From Oscillospiraceae bacterium (lineage in GTDB: Bacteria > Bacillota_A > Clostridia > Oscillospirales > Ruminococcaceae): 10,919 nt of DNA. Below, one piece after another: positions 10,624 to 10,919 of the stretch. How positions within the stretch are numbered: the stretch's first letter is position 1; every line of letters starts with the position of its first letter. The stretch covers positions 1 through 10,919 of the forward strand of contig JAFWUX010000031.1 of assembly GCA_017523995.1 (NCBI GenBank). The letters are read 5' to 3'. Below the pieces are notes generated by a model. It had not been told where the DNA came from and made no database searches. It was given only the letters and a program-made list of their open reading frames with translations. The position numbers were made by a program, and so were the translations under genes.

Positions 10624-10919
10624 TCAGTGCAGATGATTCAGATCATTTTTGACCTCATATAATACATACACGAAGTTTGCAGAAAAAAACACGCAGCAAA
10701 GACTGATACCGAGCAGAATTCTCTGCCATGAAGGCTCCGCCGGAACATGGGACATCTGCACGACCGTGAAAATAATCTCCGCGGCAGCCGGTATCAACAG
10801 CTTTATGAAATTGACGAGGGTTGCGAATATATAGGGTATCATCGTGATGCAGTTTATGATTGCCAGAACAAGAAATGCGGTCATAAAGCCCTCATGATAG
10901 CATACAATCGCCGCCAGCG
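10624..10919 (-). CDS. Membrane protein, partial (5' end outside the window)
   Basis: The frame is open through the right edge. The last 97 codons are visible, with the C-terminus VKNDLNHLH and stop at 10624. Two or three membrane helices can be seen: FMTAFLVLAIINCITMIPYI, FIKLLIPAAAEIIFTVVQM and ILLGISLCCVFFSANFVYVL. An ATG at 10884 could start an 86-residue protein, but its ribosome site (GAGGG, about 4 bp away) is close, and the preceding codons (LAAIVCYHEGF) continue without a stop and suit a membrane protein, so a longer gene is more likely. No family recognised. It is probably co-transcribed with the gene at 10137-10577. Confidence 0.6.
   Translation of the reverse strand, partial: LAAIVCYHEGFMTAFLVLAIINCITMIPYIFATLVNFIKLLIPAAAEIIFTVVQMSHVPAEPSWQRILLGISLCCVFFSANFVYVLYEVKNDLNHLH

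Overview
The window looks like chromosome from a Gram-positive Firmicute of the Clostridia, most likely Ruminococcus or a close relative (Oscillospiraceae). The support is a dockerin-like remnant of Ruminococcus type, consensus TTGACA/TATAAT promoters with 17-bp spacers, AGGAG-type ribosome binding sites, small Xre regulators and a BspA-type leucine-rich repeat protein. This placement is an inference from gene content; no phylogenetic marker is present.

Left part (1-2560, all minus strand): an operon of a membrane-anchored alpha/beta hydrolase followed by a helix-turn-helix/AbrB regulator that runs off the left edge, with a consensus promoter. Behind it lies a small gene graveyard. It holds a fragment of a YczE-like membrane protein and a decayed lipoprotein gene with a frame change and an in-frame stop, the latter still behind a good promoter.

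Middle part (2818-5437, plus strand): a near-perfect promoter drives a 50-residue ORF, then a strong hairpin terminator, then a small Xre regulator. Directly behind the regulator come seven tRNA genes in one direction: Gln-CTG, Cys-GCA, Phe-GAA, Gln-TTG, Glu-TTC, Tyr-GTA and Ser-GCT. The first five are packed with 5-6 bp spacers. The last two are preceded by spacers of about 95 bp filled with inverted repeats, and no separate tRNA promoter is obvious. A MORN-like repeat protein with its own promoter and terminator follows.

Right part (5482-10919, minus strand): a monocistronic cytosolic BspA-like leucine-rich repeat protein, bounded by two terminators that share the same 11-bp stem. Next comes a tight five-gene operon reading leftwards: SAM methyltransferase, HEAT-repeat protein, GNAT acetyltransferase, flavin-binding PPOX-fold protein and YaiI/DUF188. 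Just upstream of it is a dockerin gene remnant in which a signal peptide and a C-terminal dockerin survive in different frames. Two integral membrane proteins of unknown function lie at the right edge, the last one incomplete.

The points that most deserve a second look are the sORF-terminator-regulator-tRNA arrangement, the repeated hairpins in the tRNA spacers, and the dockerin remnant whose codons contain the methyltransferase ribosome binding site. No CRISPR array, transposase, integrase or defence system was recognised.
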